Numbered from the stretch's first letter, positions 51,314-63,537 are shown. The stretch: 64,000 nucleotides of DNA from Xiphydria camelus (GCA_963678675.1 OY783195.1:30275006-30339005); one strand, 5' to 3'. Numbers and translations: made by a program. Notes: generated by a model not told the origin, from the letters alone.

Positions 51314-54300
51314 TTAGTACCATTTCGAAGTTTCAAAGGACTCCAGTCCCTCGGTACGCAGTCTGTTCAAAATTGGACGATAAATATCCGCCGTGAAGGG
51401 TAGCACCATGCCTCTCTTCTGTATTTCTCCTGTTAAAGAGCGTCGAATTTTATGTCACCGATCGATCGACAGCTATCGCGATTGAAAAATTCGAAGGACC
51501 CTCACCGTCCAAGATCATTTTAGCGGCGATAGCCGCCGGATAACCGACGGTACGCGCCATGGCCGAGTGTCCCTTCGTGTCCCCGTAAACGACCAAATTA
51601 ATTCCCTTCTTCTCCCTTCTGTTATCCGGCCAGAGAATTCCGACGTCGTGCCTCAAGATGATCAGATCCCTCTCGTGCGTTTCGTAGGTGAGCTTTTTCG
51701 ATAAATAATGCGTGAGAGTATCCAACGGGGTGTTCAGCTTGAGTACGAGATTTTCCTCGAGGAGCCCTAAATTTTCTATGGCCTCCATACGTTCCTTAGA
51801 CTGCACTCTCTCGATTAGCTTCAATTTCAAATTCTCGTAGAATATGTTGTCGCTTGCCAGGTCCAACAGATTGCATATCAATAAGCGCTGCGAAGGGGAA
51901 CGTCCATTTTTTTTTCAATTGGAAGACGGAATAATTAACGATCGAGATACGTGGAAGATCGGCTTACCCATGTGATGTCGGGTCCATTTGGATGCAGTAT
52001 CGCGTGAGGATTTTGATCGAGGAGCCCTATGAGCCGCAAGCCTTGTATGGTATCCGTGAAACCCTTGAATCGCAGCGTCCCGCGCAACACCGTGCTCGCG
52101 TTTGGTATTCCGTAAAGGTCTTTGTAGACGATACTGTCGCGATTCGGGAACCCTTCCAGAGCGAACCCCGGGAGGAAGTCTAATTCGCGCGCCATGGACA
52201 TGAGTTCTCCTCCAGGGATCACCTCTATTATCTGTGTGGGGATGTGTATAATTGAAGAACGTCTCTTTTGAGTTTTCTAGGGTTTTCTTAGAATTTCTTG
52301 CTTTCATGAAAAAAATATCATCTGTGGTAGCAAAAGATATGTCCAATAATAGTCAAAATATCAGCTGGGATAGCAAATATTTTTACCGACAAAAATTTAA
52401 CTTCGATTGTGGTTATATTTGCTATTATTGAACATATCTTTTGCCGTTACAGATAATATCTCTGCCACGAGAGTAACAAGTTCCCAGCAAAATCTAGTTC
52501 TGCTATAGGGGCTGCAGAAACATTTTCTTTCCGTGCGCTGAACTTAATTTTACCAAATAAATCGACTCATTGAATTACCTGGCCTTCCTGCAAATACCTC
52601 GCCGGCGACAATGTATTCAACAATGCCCCGCGAGGTGACCAGCTGAACTTGTACCTTAGAGGGTTGTAGGAGCACTCCGGTGCGGGTAGACCTCCGCACC
52701 ACGAAACGAAAGATTCTATCTTCCCGCCAGCTTGACGAACGTCTTCGAAACATTCCAGCGCCAGCAAATGATCAATGCCGGGGTCCAGACCCACTTCGTT
52801 CAGTATCGTGACTCCGGCTGACTCCGCACTGCAAACATTTTCGTCTCAGAGGAACATTTTTGGTCGCTGTGTATACCATATGAGGCTAAACTTACTCGTC
52901 AGAAAAAAAACTTCAAGCATTATTCACTGTTTATGAACTTTTAACTTACATTGATATAAGACTTTGTTGAGATTGAAATGTAATCTTCGAAAAGGTTTTA
53001 TATAAATATCAGCCAAAAGCTCATAGATATAATGAGATAATAGTGATTGAATTTTTTTTTCCTGGCGAGAGTAAGCTTAGCCTCGTATGATGGATTCTCG
53101 AAACGATTCTCACTCTCGATGCAGAGCTTTCACTTCCTCGTTCATGTAGCTCGCCGTTACCAGGTGCGTTCTCGCCTCGATGCACGTCTTGGCGATTACG
53201 TGATGCAGTGCGTGAGGAAGCAAGGACACGACCACATCGGCTGATTCCACTACTTCCTGCAACGTGTCCGGTCGATCCAGAACGTTCAGAAACGCGGATT
53301 CCACGCCGGGATACTTATTGGCCAGGGCGTCCGCCTCGTCCTTCAACTGCGAGCAGACTACGAGTCTTATATTTTTGTCCCTGTGCAGGTACTCGACCAA
53401 CGGGGCCGATACGTATCCCGCGCCTAACACGACAACCTGAGGAAAAATATTTCGTCATTGATCGCGAGCCACCGGGACGTATTAATAAAAAATGAAGCGA
53501 CCTTCTATTCCGCACCGCGGAGAGCTATAAATCATAAATCTATTCGTGGCTCTTTCCCTACCTTCTTGCTGTGAGTCTCCCCGTTCCCGTCAGCCTTGTG
53601 TTTGCTCCGTTGCTGACACTGTCTGAGTTCCTGAATGTATTCGAAATTCGGAGTCAGCTGCCCGTTGGAAGCGATGATCGCCCCGTACACGGCGGGGCTA
53701 AAATTGTGCTCGTCCAACGGCTTCTTGGCATCGGACTGAATTATGTTGAGCGCGTAGGGGAACAGGAGGTCGCCGAAAAAGTCCGTCGACTCCCTGGGCA
53801 GCTGAGTAGGCATGTTGTCGATCGAACACACCAAAACTCCGGGACCCTTGAAGGACTTCGTGTCCTTGTTGCGATCGGCGTCGTATAGACAAAACGGCGT
53901 GTCTATCGTGGTGCATTCGTTCATGAATCTGTTGCGGGCGTGAGAGACAAGTAGAGAACATTTTCGTCAAGCTCTAAAATTCAGGGGATGAAGTTGGGGG
54001 GAAGATATCGCGTCCGAGCCGACCTGCTCGATTGAAGTATACCTTCCTCACATTCGTCCCACTCACAACGCTAACTCGATGCGAATCGAGACTCACTCGA
54101 TGCTTCCACCGGGATCCGCCGAAATATCACATATCGCCAGCATCCTGTGCGGCAATGCTGGCGCCCCTACACTGATCGGCAGCCACGGGGTGTAAGCCGG
54201 CCGCAGCAAAGATTTAGCGTCGGGTATCGTCAGTAACTTTGGAGAACCCACCGCCCAGTAAATTCCATTGATGATAACCGATCCGTAAGGAGCTATCTTT

Positions 54301-55665
54301 TTGCTGAACGTCGAGATGTAACGCTCCTTATGCTTGTCGTACTCGTCGGGATCGAAACCCCCGCCTTCCTTCCTTTCCAGGTGATGTCTTCGCCTCACCT
54401 CGCAGCTGTACACTTTAGTCGTGTCTGATCGACGGAATACATTTCTCGCGTTAGAGATCGCCTCTCGTATCCGCTTCGCGTGATTTATCATAACGCCTCG
54501 CGTATCTCTCGTATTTTTCTCATACTTTTTCGCTCGTCCCGGACAACAATAAGTGGTCGCGTACGAGAGCTTACGCCAACTTACCGCCATGCTCGGCGAC
54601 TTTCCTCAGCGATTCGGGAGGGACGTACTCGTGAGGAAGTTCCTGGAACAATTCCTGACCCCCTTGACTAACGTTTCCGCTCCCTGTGAAGATAAAAGTC
54701 AAAGGACCGATGGACTTTGGCATAGCACCTAGCGCTATTTCGTACCCGGCGTCTCGTATCGCTTGACGCGCCATCGCCGAGTCCCTGTAATTATGCGCGG
54801 GGCCAATATGCTGAAAAAATAAATGCTTTATGATATATTACGTCGAATTGGACGGTGTCGTCGTGAGAGGTTTAGTTGGACGCTCAAGAAATGCGTATTC
54901 CGAAAATCTCTCTATAAAATCGTACCATAAACGGCGTGTGATGCCCCAGTGCCAGTAATCTCAGCCCCAACCCGTGTAAAATATTGACCATGCCTGCAAC
55001 TCCCGCGTACTTTCCAAAGGCGACCACTCGCTGTCCATTATCGTCCGTCAATTTCTCGTAGTCTAACAAACGAATATTCTTCTCGAGAATAGCGTCCAAT
55101 AACGGCATATTGCTTTCCTGCGCTTTTATCGTATGCGAGAAGAAGCAGTAGGTCTTGTTCGGGATGAGCTGATCCACGGGAACTTGCTTCACTCCGAATA
55201 TGACCGAGGCCGAGCTGATATCTTCCTGGAGAGTGGCACCAGCCGCGAGATATACTTGCGCTGGATACGCTCGCCTATTGCTCGGCTGCAGAATGACTTT
55301 GACACCTGCACGTACTAATCGACGCACATTCGACGGTGCCAAGGGTGCCCTTCGCTCCCATACCGTTTGATCCTCGCGCCTTATAGCTATTACCTTGCCA
55401 TTCAGAGTCTGAAAATAGGTCACTCTTGCTCGGATAAACGTGATATTAAAAAGGTCTCGGTCCTAATATTATTCACTCGAACGTTGCTCGGTACTATGCA
55501 CTTTCATCCGGTCTGTAAGGTAAAGTTCTTAAGATCGTTGCGCGCCAATGTGATCAGACTTACGCTGTTATAACGTGGCGCTCGAGCGACGCTGTCGTAC
55601 GAACAGCAGGTTTTCTGGAGAAAACGTGTAGCACATTTCGCGGTGGGGGATTCCAAAATTCGCAT
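51314..55665 (-). CDS. AASS: Alpha-aminoadipic semialdehyde synthase (bifunctional LKR/SDH), mitochondrial; 10 coding exons
   Basis: Exons in transcript order are 55564-55665, 54926-55408, 54585-54810, 54097-54424, 53562-53928, 53114-53436, 52579-52828, 51968-52231, 51506-51887 and 51314-51429. They join in phase to 946 residues (human 926). The N-terminal half is lysine-ketoglutarate reductase, which condenses lysine and 2-oxoglutarate to saccharopine. The C-terminal half is saccharopine dehydrogenase, which splits it to aminoadipic semialdehyde and glutamate. Family blocks include [17 protein letters not shown] near 44-60, [26 protein letters not shown] and YCGG-like WCGGLPAPE. The dehydrogenase nucleotide-binding loop is GAGYVS at about 507-512. 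The first 34 residues are encoded by a separate short exon and look like a mitochondrial presequence: basic and Ser/Thr-rich, ending RYNS. I chose that start because an ATG, an open frame and a strong GTAAGT donor join the next exon in phase 0. A MITE fills most of intron 6. Confidence 0.95.
52311..52459. mobile_element. Inverted-repeat element in AASS intron 7
   Basis: TAGCAAAAGATATGTCCAAT at the left mirrors ATTGAACATATCTTTTGCCG at the right, with further matches toward the centre. About 150 bp, inside the intron between exons 51968-52231 and 52579-52828. Confidence 0.65.
52874..53092. mobile_element. MITE family B copy filling AASS intron 6
   Basis: Ends ACCATATGAGGCTAAACTTA and GTAAGCTTAGCCTCGTATGA. 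The intron between exons 53114-53436 and 52579-52828 is 285 bp, of which about 219 bp are this element. Confidence 0.85.
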
Positions 55666-56436
55666 GACACTTCAAGTACGAGTCGAAACGCGAAGTAAAA
55701 ATAGGCGGGAAGAGATTGGCGCGTGCAGTTATTGAAAAAATAAAACGCAGTGTCTCCCCTTGGAATGTCGTTACATTCACTGGCTCCGCGCTCCTTTGCA
55801 TTGTATTGTACAACTACCGCGATATCATTAGATGTTTCGCAGGTCAGGGGTTACAAAATATTACAAAATCGTTGATAAACTCTTTCTTAAGAGATCTCTT
55901 ATCATTGCAAGCGACTGACCTGCCTGACTGCCTTACATCGGCGCCCGTGAATACCGCTTAGGGATAACTATTGACGTCAAAAGAACTCGGCCTTTCTATT
56001 ATTTACTGCTGCGCGAGCCTTTAATCTTTCGCACGATGTTGTGGCCAGCCAAGTACATTTGTAATCGGCGGTCAGTACTTTCGGATAATCGCTCTATTTA
56101 ATATCGAAGCGATGATTTAAATGAACGAAACGCGTAGTTATTATTCCAAGCACTGCGTGATATTTACTATATCACGTTTATCTTTCATTGCGGGGGAAGA
56201 TCATCAGAAAGGAAAGCTAAAACGGGCGAGTGAAGTTAAAACAGTTCGTTATCTCGCATATGGCATGCTTCATTTTATTTTATAAAATAACACAAACTGT
56301 AGAACATTGTCTTACGCTCCCATTGCTTTACGCTAAAAATCCTCCGACCGGTCATTTTAATCCTTCGTAATCTCAGGAATAAAATGTTACGGAAGAACAG
56401 TCCAGGTTTACAGTTATACGCTACAGGGTGTACTTA
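55666..56436. other. AASS 5' side, and DNA beyond the TFIIF alpha 3' end
   Basis: Intergenic sequence of under 1 kb that must hold the AASS promoter. No TATA box at a convincing distance and no other gene is supported. Confidence 0.45.
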
Positions 56437-56442
56437 TTTATT
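56437..56442 (-). terminator. Candidate poly(A) signal for TFIIF alpha
   Basis: AATAAA on the - strand, about 170 bp past the stop codon at 56613. Motif and position only. Confidence 0.4.
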
Positions 56443-56612
56443 GTTACATAAATGGTGATAGCTTATTTTCGAAAATCCCAAAATAGTCCAGTTTGGTGTA
56501 CAAATCTCAGTGTTATAAAAAGTTAATTACGAAGTATCGGAGTGACATCAGCTACAGATACAGCACTGATTGAACCACGTTGATGATTCTTATGGCTCGA
56601 TTATCGTTCTCA

Positions 56613-58813
56613 TCAATTGTGTTGCGCTTTTATGGATAAATACATTTTGTTCTTGATAGTTTGTTTTACAGGATTAATTTTCTTCAATATCTGCGTCATG
56701 ATGTTGACTAGTTGTTCGGACGTTAAGCCAGTCTTTTTCGATTTGAACTTCTGTAAAAGCTCGGTCGTAGTCATTGGCTTACGCATGAGGTAGCGTCTGA
56801 CGGCGTCCTCCGTTATACCCGATTCGCTGTAATTGAAGTGAAACGATTACATTGCCAGCCATTTTAACAGAGACGCGGAGCATTAAACATTGGAACAAAT
56901 CGCTTACCTAGCCCCAGGAATGTACGACGTGACCGGAACTAAATTGAAATTATCCAGCTTTAATTTCTTCGCTTGAGACAGGTCCGGGGAATTAGTTTGC
57001 TTCCTCTTGAGCGAGTCATTCGACGTGCCCGCAGCTGGCACTGGAGTCGCGGATCTCGAATTCTGCGCGCTGCTGGACTTCTTCATATCCTTCTCCTTGG
57101 GAACGTCCGAATCCGAATCCGAATCGCTGGAGAAATCACTGGACGAATCCTTTCCGGGGGCAGCTTTCTTTGAGTCTTTTTTCTTGGATTGTTTCTTCTT
57201 TTTCTTTTTATCTTTCTTCCTGTCGATCTCCTTGTTCGACTTGTCTTTATCCTGTTGATATAAGGCGCAGTTGCAGTCGCGCAAAGAAATCGAAATCTGA
57301 TTCTAAGAGTGGCGGACAACACACCTTTTCGTCCTTCTCCTTGTTATCTTCATCCTCGTCCTTATCTTCGTCGCCGTCCTTCTTCTCTTCTTCTTCCTCA
57401 TCCTCGTCATCCTCGTCGGACGCCAGTAATTTCCTCAGAGCATCCTCTTCGGCAACGGATTTGATTCCTTTCTGATTTTCCAGCTCGGCGTCAGACTCCG
57501 AGGAATCGGAAATGTAGTCGCATTCCCTTCCCTCCTCGTCGCCGTCATCGCTATCCTCGACGGCTTCATCGTCCGAAGCGTTTTTCTTCTTCTTTTTCTT
57601 CTTCTGAGCTGCAGCAGCTGTTGATTAAACTTCACCTAAGAGCGTGTAAATTCATCGAATTTGGGCCTTCGAGCTACGTCAGAAGTGACGAACCTTTGGC
57701 TTTCTTCTTCTGCTTGGAGTCTTCCTCTTCGTCGGAATTCTTCTTCTCCTTTTCTTCTTCGCTATTCGAATCATCATCGTCGCTCTCCATCCATTCGTCC
57801 ATCTCTGATATCTTCAATTCCTTTTCTTTTTTACCAGGTTTCTTGCCCTTGCCGCTCTCCGCTAATTCGGTATCATCGTCCGCTCCTTCCTCTTCGTTTC
57901 GCAATCGTTTTTGCATCATCAGGGTGAAATAATTTATCACTTTGTTCCTACGGCTGAATTCTTGCTCGGCCTCTTCCGCGCTCAGAGCCTTGTACCTTTG
58001 GATTGGCTTGAAGTTGTACCTAGAAACGGGAAGGGACTGATAGTTGATTAGAAACTTGCATTTTCAGATAGAATTATTCCAGGACGTACCATTCGTGCAA
58101 TGGAAAAGCTTCTATTGCGCCGTCAGGTGCATGTGTAAAAACATAGTAAGCTGTATTCTCACTGACGCCTCCTTCACGGAGGCCTTTAAACTTCTTTCCA
58201 GTCTTTCCACCGGACTTAAGAATCCATGGTTGATCCTCCGGCTTGTACTTTTTGCTGGTGATACCAAATTTCTTTTTCCTGGCCTCCTGCTTGGCTTCTC
58301 TGCCGAATTCAGATCCTGCCCCAAACTTAGGCATCTCCTCCTCCACGCCTTTGTATTCCTTCATGTTGTTTTCACGTTCCATTTTTACCTGTGTCCACTT
58401 TGAGAAGTCTACATTCAAAGTGGCATTGAATCTCATGACATTGTGTTTCTTCTTGCTGTTTCTGAATATGAAAAATAATATCACTTGCGAGTACGTAATA
58501 GATACGAGATTCATGTAATTATGGGTGGAAAACATATACATACTTAGGTACACGAATGCTGTATTCTTGCACGGATGGCGCAGCAGCTGGCTGAAAGGTG
58601 AAATAAGTAGGAATGAAATATTGCGGAGAAAATTATTAAACGTATAAAATTAGGTAACATATTTATTGCTAAAAATAAAAGTGTCATAAAAGAATTGTCT
58701 TTAAAACGTGAATAATGTGTAATTTTATTTTATTATCTTATTATTGTAATAATAGCTTCATAATTGAAAGAATTTTTTTTTAAATATACCTTAGCTGCAG
58801 GTGGTGCGCTCAT
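56613..58813 (-). CDS. TfIIFalpha: Transcription initiation factor IIF subunit alpha (RAP74); 7 coding exons
   Basis: Exons in transcript order are 58790-58813, 58544-58590, 58090-58461, 57694-58019, 57325-57617, 56908-57251 and 56613-56826. They join in phase to 539 residues, near fly and human RAP74. TFIIF binds RNA polymerase II with the beta subunit (RAP30), brings the polymerase to the promoter and helps start-site selection and elongation in the nucleus. The N-terminal globular dimerisation domain covers roughly residues 15-190, with HNVMRFNATLNVDFSKW and AFPLHEWYNFKP. A long, highly charged middle (about 200-465) alternates Lys runs with Asp/Glu/Ser runs. The C-terminal winged helix lies at about 470-539 (TEDAVRRYLMRKPMTTTELL), which in the family contacts FCP1 phosphatase. 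Exon 1 codes only MSAPPAAK. An AATAAA signal lies 170 bp past the stop. Charged low-complexity sequence creates long false frames on the other strand. Confidence 0.95.
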
Positions 58814-58984
58814 TGTATTTCGTAGGAATATTCACACTCACTCGCGTAAAGAATAGACTCAGTAATCCGTTCTTTTCACGAACGCGTACAACCTAACTCC
58901 GTCCCGACCACTTGGGCGCGGCCATTTAAGAAATATCAGCTGGATCAGCTGTTTAGAGAATCTAGGTACCGTCAAGCGGGATTC

Positions 58985-59115
58985 AGATGGGTGCGGAAAG
59001 CATGCGGAGTGCGGCATGCGGATCGGTGCGGATTGGCAGGCAGTACGCACGCGGAAGAGCTGATTGGCTAATGTTGTTTCCGCATTTCGCACTCCGCATG
59101 CCTTCCGGACGCATG
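58985..59115. repeat. GC-rich foldback upstream of TFIIF alpha
   Basis: GCGGAAAGCATGCGGAGTGC at about 58993 is mirrored by CGCACTCCGCATGCCTTCCG at about 59087. Arms are about 33 bp. It lies about 180 bp upstream of the TFIIF alpha start codon; GATTGGC (inverse CCAAT) occurs twice inside. Confidence 0.7.
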
Positions 59116-59454
59116 AGAACCCCGCTTAAATCGATGTACCTAGAATTTTCTTTGACGATGGTTGCCATTGAACTGGCAGTCCTGCTCAGCTTCCGCTACT
59201 CACAATTTCCGGGTTTCGAATATGAATGGAAATAGGTATAAGGTGATGTCCATATGAATGCTTATTTTATCCTAATTTAAATAAGCTATGAATGTTAATT
59301 AATCAATCAAAATACATCGAGAAAAAGTCATTCCCTCTTAGAAGCATTAAAATCACCGAGGAGTAGTACATGCTGCATAAAGTATTGGCTATGAGATATA
59401 AAAATAGTTGCTTTTGATTCATTTCTTATCTTTCAAATCTATAGTAGAGTTATA

Positions 59455-59460
59455 TTTATT
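59455..59460 (-). terminator. Candidate poly(A) signal for SPAG1
   Basis: AATAAA on the - strand, only about 20 bp past the SPAG1 stop codon, which would give a very short 3' untranslated region. Motif and position only. Confidence 0.4.
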
Positions 59461-59480
59461 ATAATACAAATGCAGAACAT

Positions 59481-62400
59481 TTAATTACTGTACATCTGAC
59501 GTAACATTGGCGTTTCTGCGCACTCTTGCTTCTCGAGGAATGCGAAAATATTGTTCAGAACTGTAACATAAAAATTGTCTTATTAAACGCTGTACTATAT
59601 AGCTTTCTATTTTCCATACGGCAAATTTTAATAAATAAAATAAGGTAAATTTATCTAATATAACGTAGCTTATTTAAGTTGGCGATTAATAACTTTCATC
59701 GCAGGGGCTAAATTATAGTTACCTTTTTTATCACTGTTATCCATGAACATATTGACGATGGTGAAGCGACTTAATTTGCCAAACGATATTAAGCATCGCT
59801 TCACTAACTGTGCGTCGTCCGGGCTGCAAAAATGTTGCTCCAAGCAGCGAAGTACAACAGACAACATTGTTCCATCCAATTTGTTTCCTATAACTGCATT
59901 GCAAAATATTTTTCAATTAAAAAAGCCTTTTTCTATCCCTTATCATCGACAGTCGAGCGTAAAATTTCACTTACTACTGCTGAGGTCTTCGGGAGTGGAT
60001 GATCGTAAAAAATGTGCCAGTAGCGATAAGTCGGAATCATTTTTCAAAGACTGCCACATCCGCAGAAATTCATACGGTGAACGGATACTGCTGAAATCCT
60101 GAAATGAAACGTTTTTATATTATCGATCGCGCTTTAAATGTTCCCATAATATTCAGAAATGAAATAAAATTTCGAAATTACAATTTCCTGCTTATCTTTA
60201 ACATTGGATCGCCATTCCGGTTTCTCCTGTCTTTCCTTTTTCTCGTGCTTTTCAACTATTTTAATTTTATCTTCCGCTTCGCGACATCGCACACTTTTTC
60301 TCTTATTCTCATCGATTAGCCTATTATCCTCTACTTCCGTTATTACAAGTTTGTGATTCTGTATTTCACTGGACAGATTCTCGTTTACCACGATTTTTAT
60401 CGATGGTTTCGTCACCTTTTCCGCAGCTTCGACTTCGGTAAAAATTGATCGAAACTTTGGCACTTCGGTGCCGCTGTTGTTATTTTTCTTATCGAACGAA
60501 GCGAAAGACGTTGCGGAGCAGTGAGACGTTTTCATATGCGGAAGAGGAGTCGGATGTTGCCAAGATCCAGGCGCTTCATCGCAGAAACATACTTCGACGC
60601 TCTTTTTGTCGTTGCGATCAGTTTCGTAATCGATTTTACTATTATTACTGATATTTGCCATCTTTTCGCTTTCCGTCGCCGTTAAACAATAATCGCTTCT
60701 CATATGTGGTAACGGTTTGTGATGATGCGAAGGACCCGGTGCTCTGTCGCAAAAGCAGATCCTACTGTTTCCAGGGACATTTACTTCCCAACCGTCATAC
60801 GTATCAATTCTCCTTTCACACTTCGATTTTTGCGCTACGTCGTTCACTTTCATTTCTTCGTCGCCGCGTTCCTCTTCAATTTTCATTCTGCAAAAGTGGA
60901 GCACAAGTTCTTCAATTTCGAACTGTAAAGAGTGCGGGCAACGAGGAACGTATAAATAGTGTTGCAACAATAATCGCGCGATTACTTTTACCTGACTTTC
61001 CTGGATTCGCAAGGTTTCCTCAATCGGTTAACAGCGGCAATTGCCGTTTTGTCGGCAGGATTCAGTTTCAATACCGCTTCGTAATCGGCTAAAGCCTGTA
61101 GGTACGTGGTAAGTACGTTTTTTAAAACGAGGAATAGAGTTAAAAAAATAATGACTTCTCTTCAGTACCTGAGAACTTTTTTCAAGGTGTTCCAAAGTCA
61201 GTCCACGACGAAGCAGACCTTTAACGTTCGTGTACTCCATGTTGAGAACCCTGTTGCAATCGTTTAACGCCTTGTCGTAGCGTTGCAGTTTGATATCTGA
61301 TGAATTTTTAAACGAGGAAGAAATGTAAAGACTGAAATACAGTTAATTTTCTTCGTTCAATTTCAATTTGCTTTTTTTTTTACAATCGCTTACACGTCAG
61401 TGCACGGTTGTTGTACGCGTTTACAGTCGGTTCCATGGCGATACTTGAATTATACAGTTGCAGCGCTTCTTCGTAATCACCGGCTCTGAAAGCCTCGTTC
61501 CCTTTATCTTTCTCTTGTTCCGCCATTACGTTTAATTCGGTACTAGTTAGCGACACTGGGAAATGCCGATTTTATACAACGATTTGTTAATTTTTTACAA
61601 TTCGAACTGATCGATTATCAATGCGTACTCACACTTATCTACTAAAGCCTCCCTAGATAATTTTCTCCCCTTCTCCTCTGCCTCCCGCCGTTTCTGCTGC
61701 ATTCTCTTAGCCTCGGCCCGTTGTCGGTCGTCTTTCAAGTCTATGCGATTTAATTCCGTGTCGACGTCGTACTTGTCCCACGCGTCATAGTCGCAGGAAG
61801 ATAAACGTTTTTCTTTATTTCGGCTTTGTACGGTTTGTCTCGCTTTCTAGTTCGTATTCGACGCAAACATCAATTTCATTATTAATACTTCGGCATTAAA
61901 AATTATAACGATGAATTTGTTAATGTATTTATTTCAAAGAGACGCCAACCTCGGCCGTGCGATCTTTAACTCGTCTTATTTCCGGTTGAGGAATTGGTTC
62001 CGTTAGTTGCAACGCTTTCCCGTCCTTCAAGTCTCTCTCTCGATTTTGCATTTCGTTCATCCACGTATCGATGTCGTTATCTATCTCCGAGCGCACTTCC
62101 GGTTGCAGCATATTGCGAGTCAGGATTGGCTTCGCTACTCGCAAAATTTTACTATTTGGATTGACGTCCAGCAGATGTTCTTCCGCGTGTTTCGTCAAAT
62201 CCGGATAGACACCCTCTTCGCCGGATCTTCGAGAATCGATTGTGAGTATCTCAGATTCATTTGAAATGAATAATGGACCCGTTTTAATTCATTTTTCCAA
62301 TTGTAGGCTAAACCGTCGAACTCACCTCAGGATAAGTACGATTCGCTCTAATTCTTTGCCGTTCGTGCACTCGGCGATGTACTCGTACGAGAGGTGCTCG

Positions 62401-62483
62401 ACGGGTATGTCGTATCTCTCCAATAAAGTCTTCTTTTCCGCGGGTTTAGCGACAGTGACGAGATCCACCTCCTCGTTACCCAT
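59481..62483 (-). CDS. SPAG1: Sperm-associated antigen 1 (SPAG1/DNAAF13-like) TPR co-chaperone; 10 coding exons
   Basis: Exons in transcript order are 62326-62483, 61950-62226, 61633-61846, 61394-61555, 61169-61296, 60992-61095, 60182-60887, 59975-60098, 59723-59893 and 59481-59560. They join in phase to 707 residues (human 926). SPAG1 is a cytoplasmic factor that works with HSP70/HSP90 and R2TP-like complexes to preassemble axonemal dynein arms. Residues 1-145 match the SPAG1 N-terminus (LLERYDIPVEHLSYEYI; SGEEGVYPDLTKHAEEHL). A CDYDAWDKYDVDTE segment and a charged helix follow. About residues 217-348 hold one TPR cluster (KDKGNEAFRAGDYEEALQLY; YNNRAL). Residues 584-707 are an RPAP3_C domain (SPYEFLRMW; GNKLDGTMLSVVL). 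Human SPAG1 has more TPR clusters, so this is a short form. The single 706-bp exon 7 encodes a linker with a duplicated Cys/His motif. The exon 2 donor (GAG then GTTGGC) is weak and the least certain junction. Confidence 0.92.
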
Positions 62484-63537
62484 AATTGAGCTTACTTTCT
62501 ATGAATTCGCCGATGGGAACTGAAACTCTCTTTCGTAGTCCCGTTGGATTTTGATTACGCGCGTTACCATGGCCACCCACCTACGGCATTTCGTCATAGG
62601 GTGAAGACACGCGCATGCGGTTCTGGTAACGTTCATCGGTTCCGCTCCCTTTTCATAGGTGTCACGAGGTGAACGAGATTTCGGGGGTTTCGTTCGACTT
62701 GGGTTCTCGTTCACCTCTACTGTAGCATTTTCATTAGAGGAGAGAAGTGCATTGTTAGGATGCACTGTACGATTACTTTTAAATATTACATAATATACCT
62801 ATTAACGAATAATTAGGCAATCATCTTGTTTCATAGTAAGAGAATGTGTTACAATGGAGGACATGTAATTGCACCCGATTATCATTGCTTTCAAGGATAG
62901 TCGAGATGCAATAATCCCGATTATATTGCGTTGCCGTTAGCGAATCGAAGTTTAGGGGAGGAAAAAAACGTCCTCTCTTAAAATTAACGCTAGATTTCCG
63001 AGGGATTTCCGAAAAGGCGAAGCGACGCCGATTCCTTCCAGGTCAAATGCCCCGCGCGGGCGAGATTAATTCACGAAGGGCGAATTGATCTACGCGCGAT
63101 TAAAGTACAGCCACCCCCGCGCGGCCAGACGCGCCGAACGCTAGTAAGGAGTCGCGCATAATATAATAGAGGCCACGATTCGTTGTCCAGGAATTCGACG
63201 TGAAGGCGCGTGGTACTTTCCGGGAACACGAGTAGCGCCGCGGATAAGTGGTAATTAACTCTTGATTTATCGTCTCGCTGGCTCCACGGGGATTGTTTGC
63301 TCTTCATCGAACGATGGCCAGCCGGTCGGTAGTCGTAAATTTAGACGATTTGTCACGATCCTTCGGAATGGATATATGTCTGTATCGCTCGTATTACGCG
63401 CGTTGGCAATTATCCGGCGCGATATAATAGACAATAGGACGAACCTATGGGAGCGGGTAAATAGCGCGCGGGTCTGACGCTCGTCGAGGCTGATATGAAC
63501 GACCCGACGTCAACACCTGAAAGTGATAACACTCCGG
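62484..63537. other. Region upstream of SPAG1
   Basis: Must include the SPAG1 promoter and 5' leader. The one open frame on the - strand (62499-62765) begins with a non-ATG codon and resembles nothing I know, so I left it out. Confidence 0.45.

Noticed and set aside
55716..55961. 81-codon + strand frame with a hydrophobic stretch, divergent from AASS
   Set aside because: It begins with TTG, has no ATG, and starts only about 50 bp from the AASS start codon; it most likely reflects AASS leader sequence read backwards.
57007..57932. Ser- and Phe-rich frames on the + strand across TFIIF alpha
   Set aside because: They are the antisense of the Lys/Glu/Asp-rich coding region.
60655..61092. 145-codon + strand frame over SPAG1
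   Set aside because: It is antisense to SPAG1 exons with confirmed phase and homology.
62499..62765. 88-codon - strand frame just upstream of SPAG1
   Set aside because: The start is a non-ATG codon and no similarity is recognised. It is probably SPAG1 leader or intergenic DNA.
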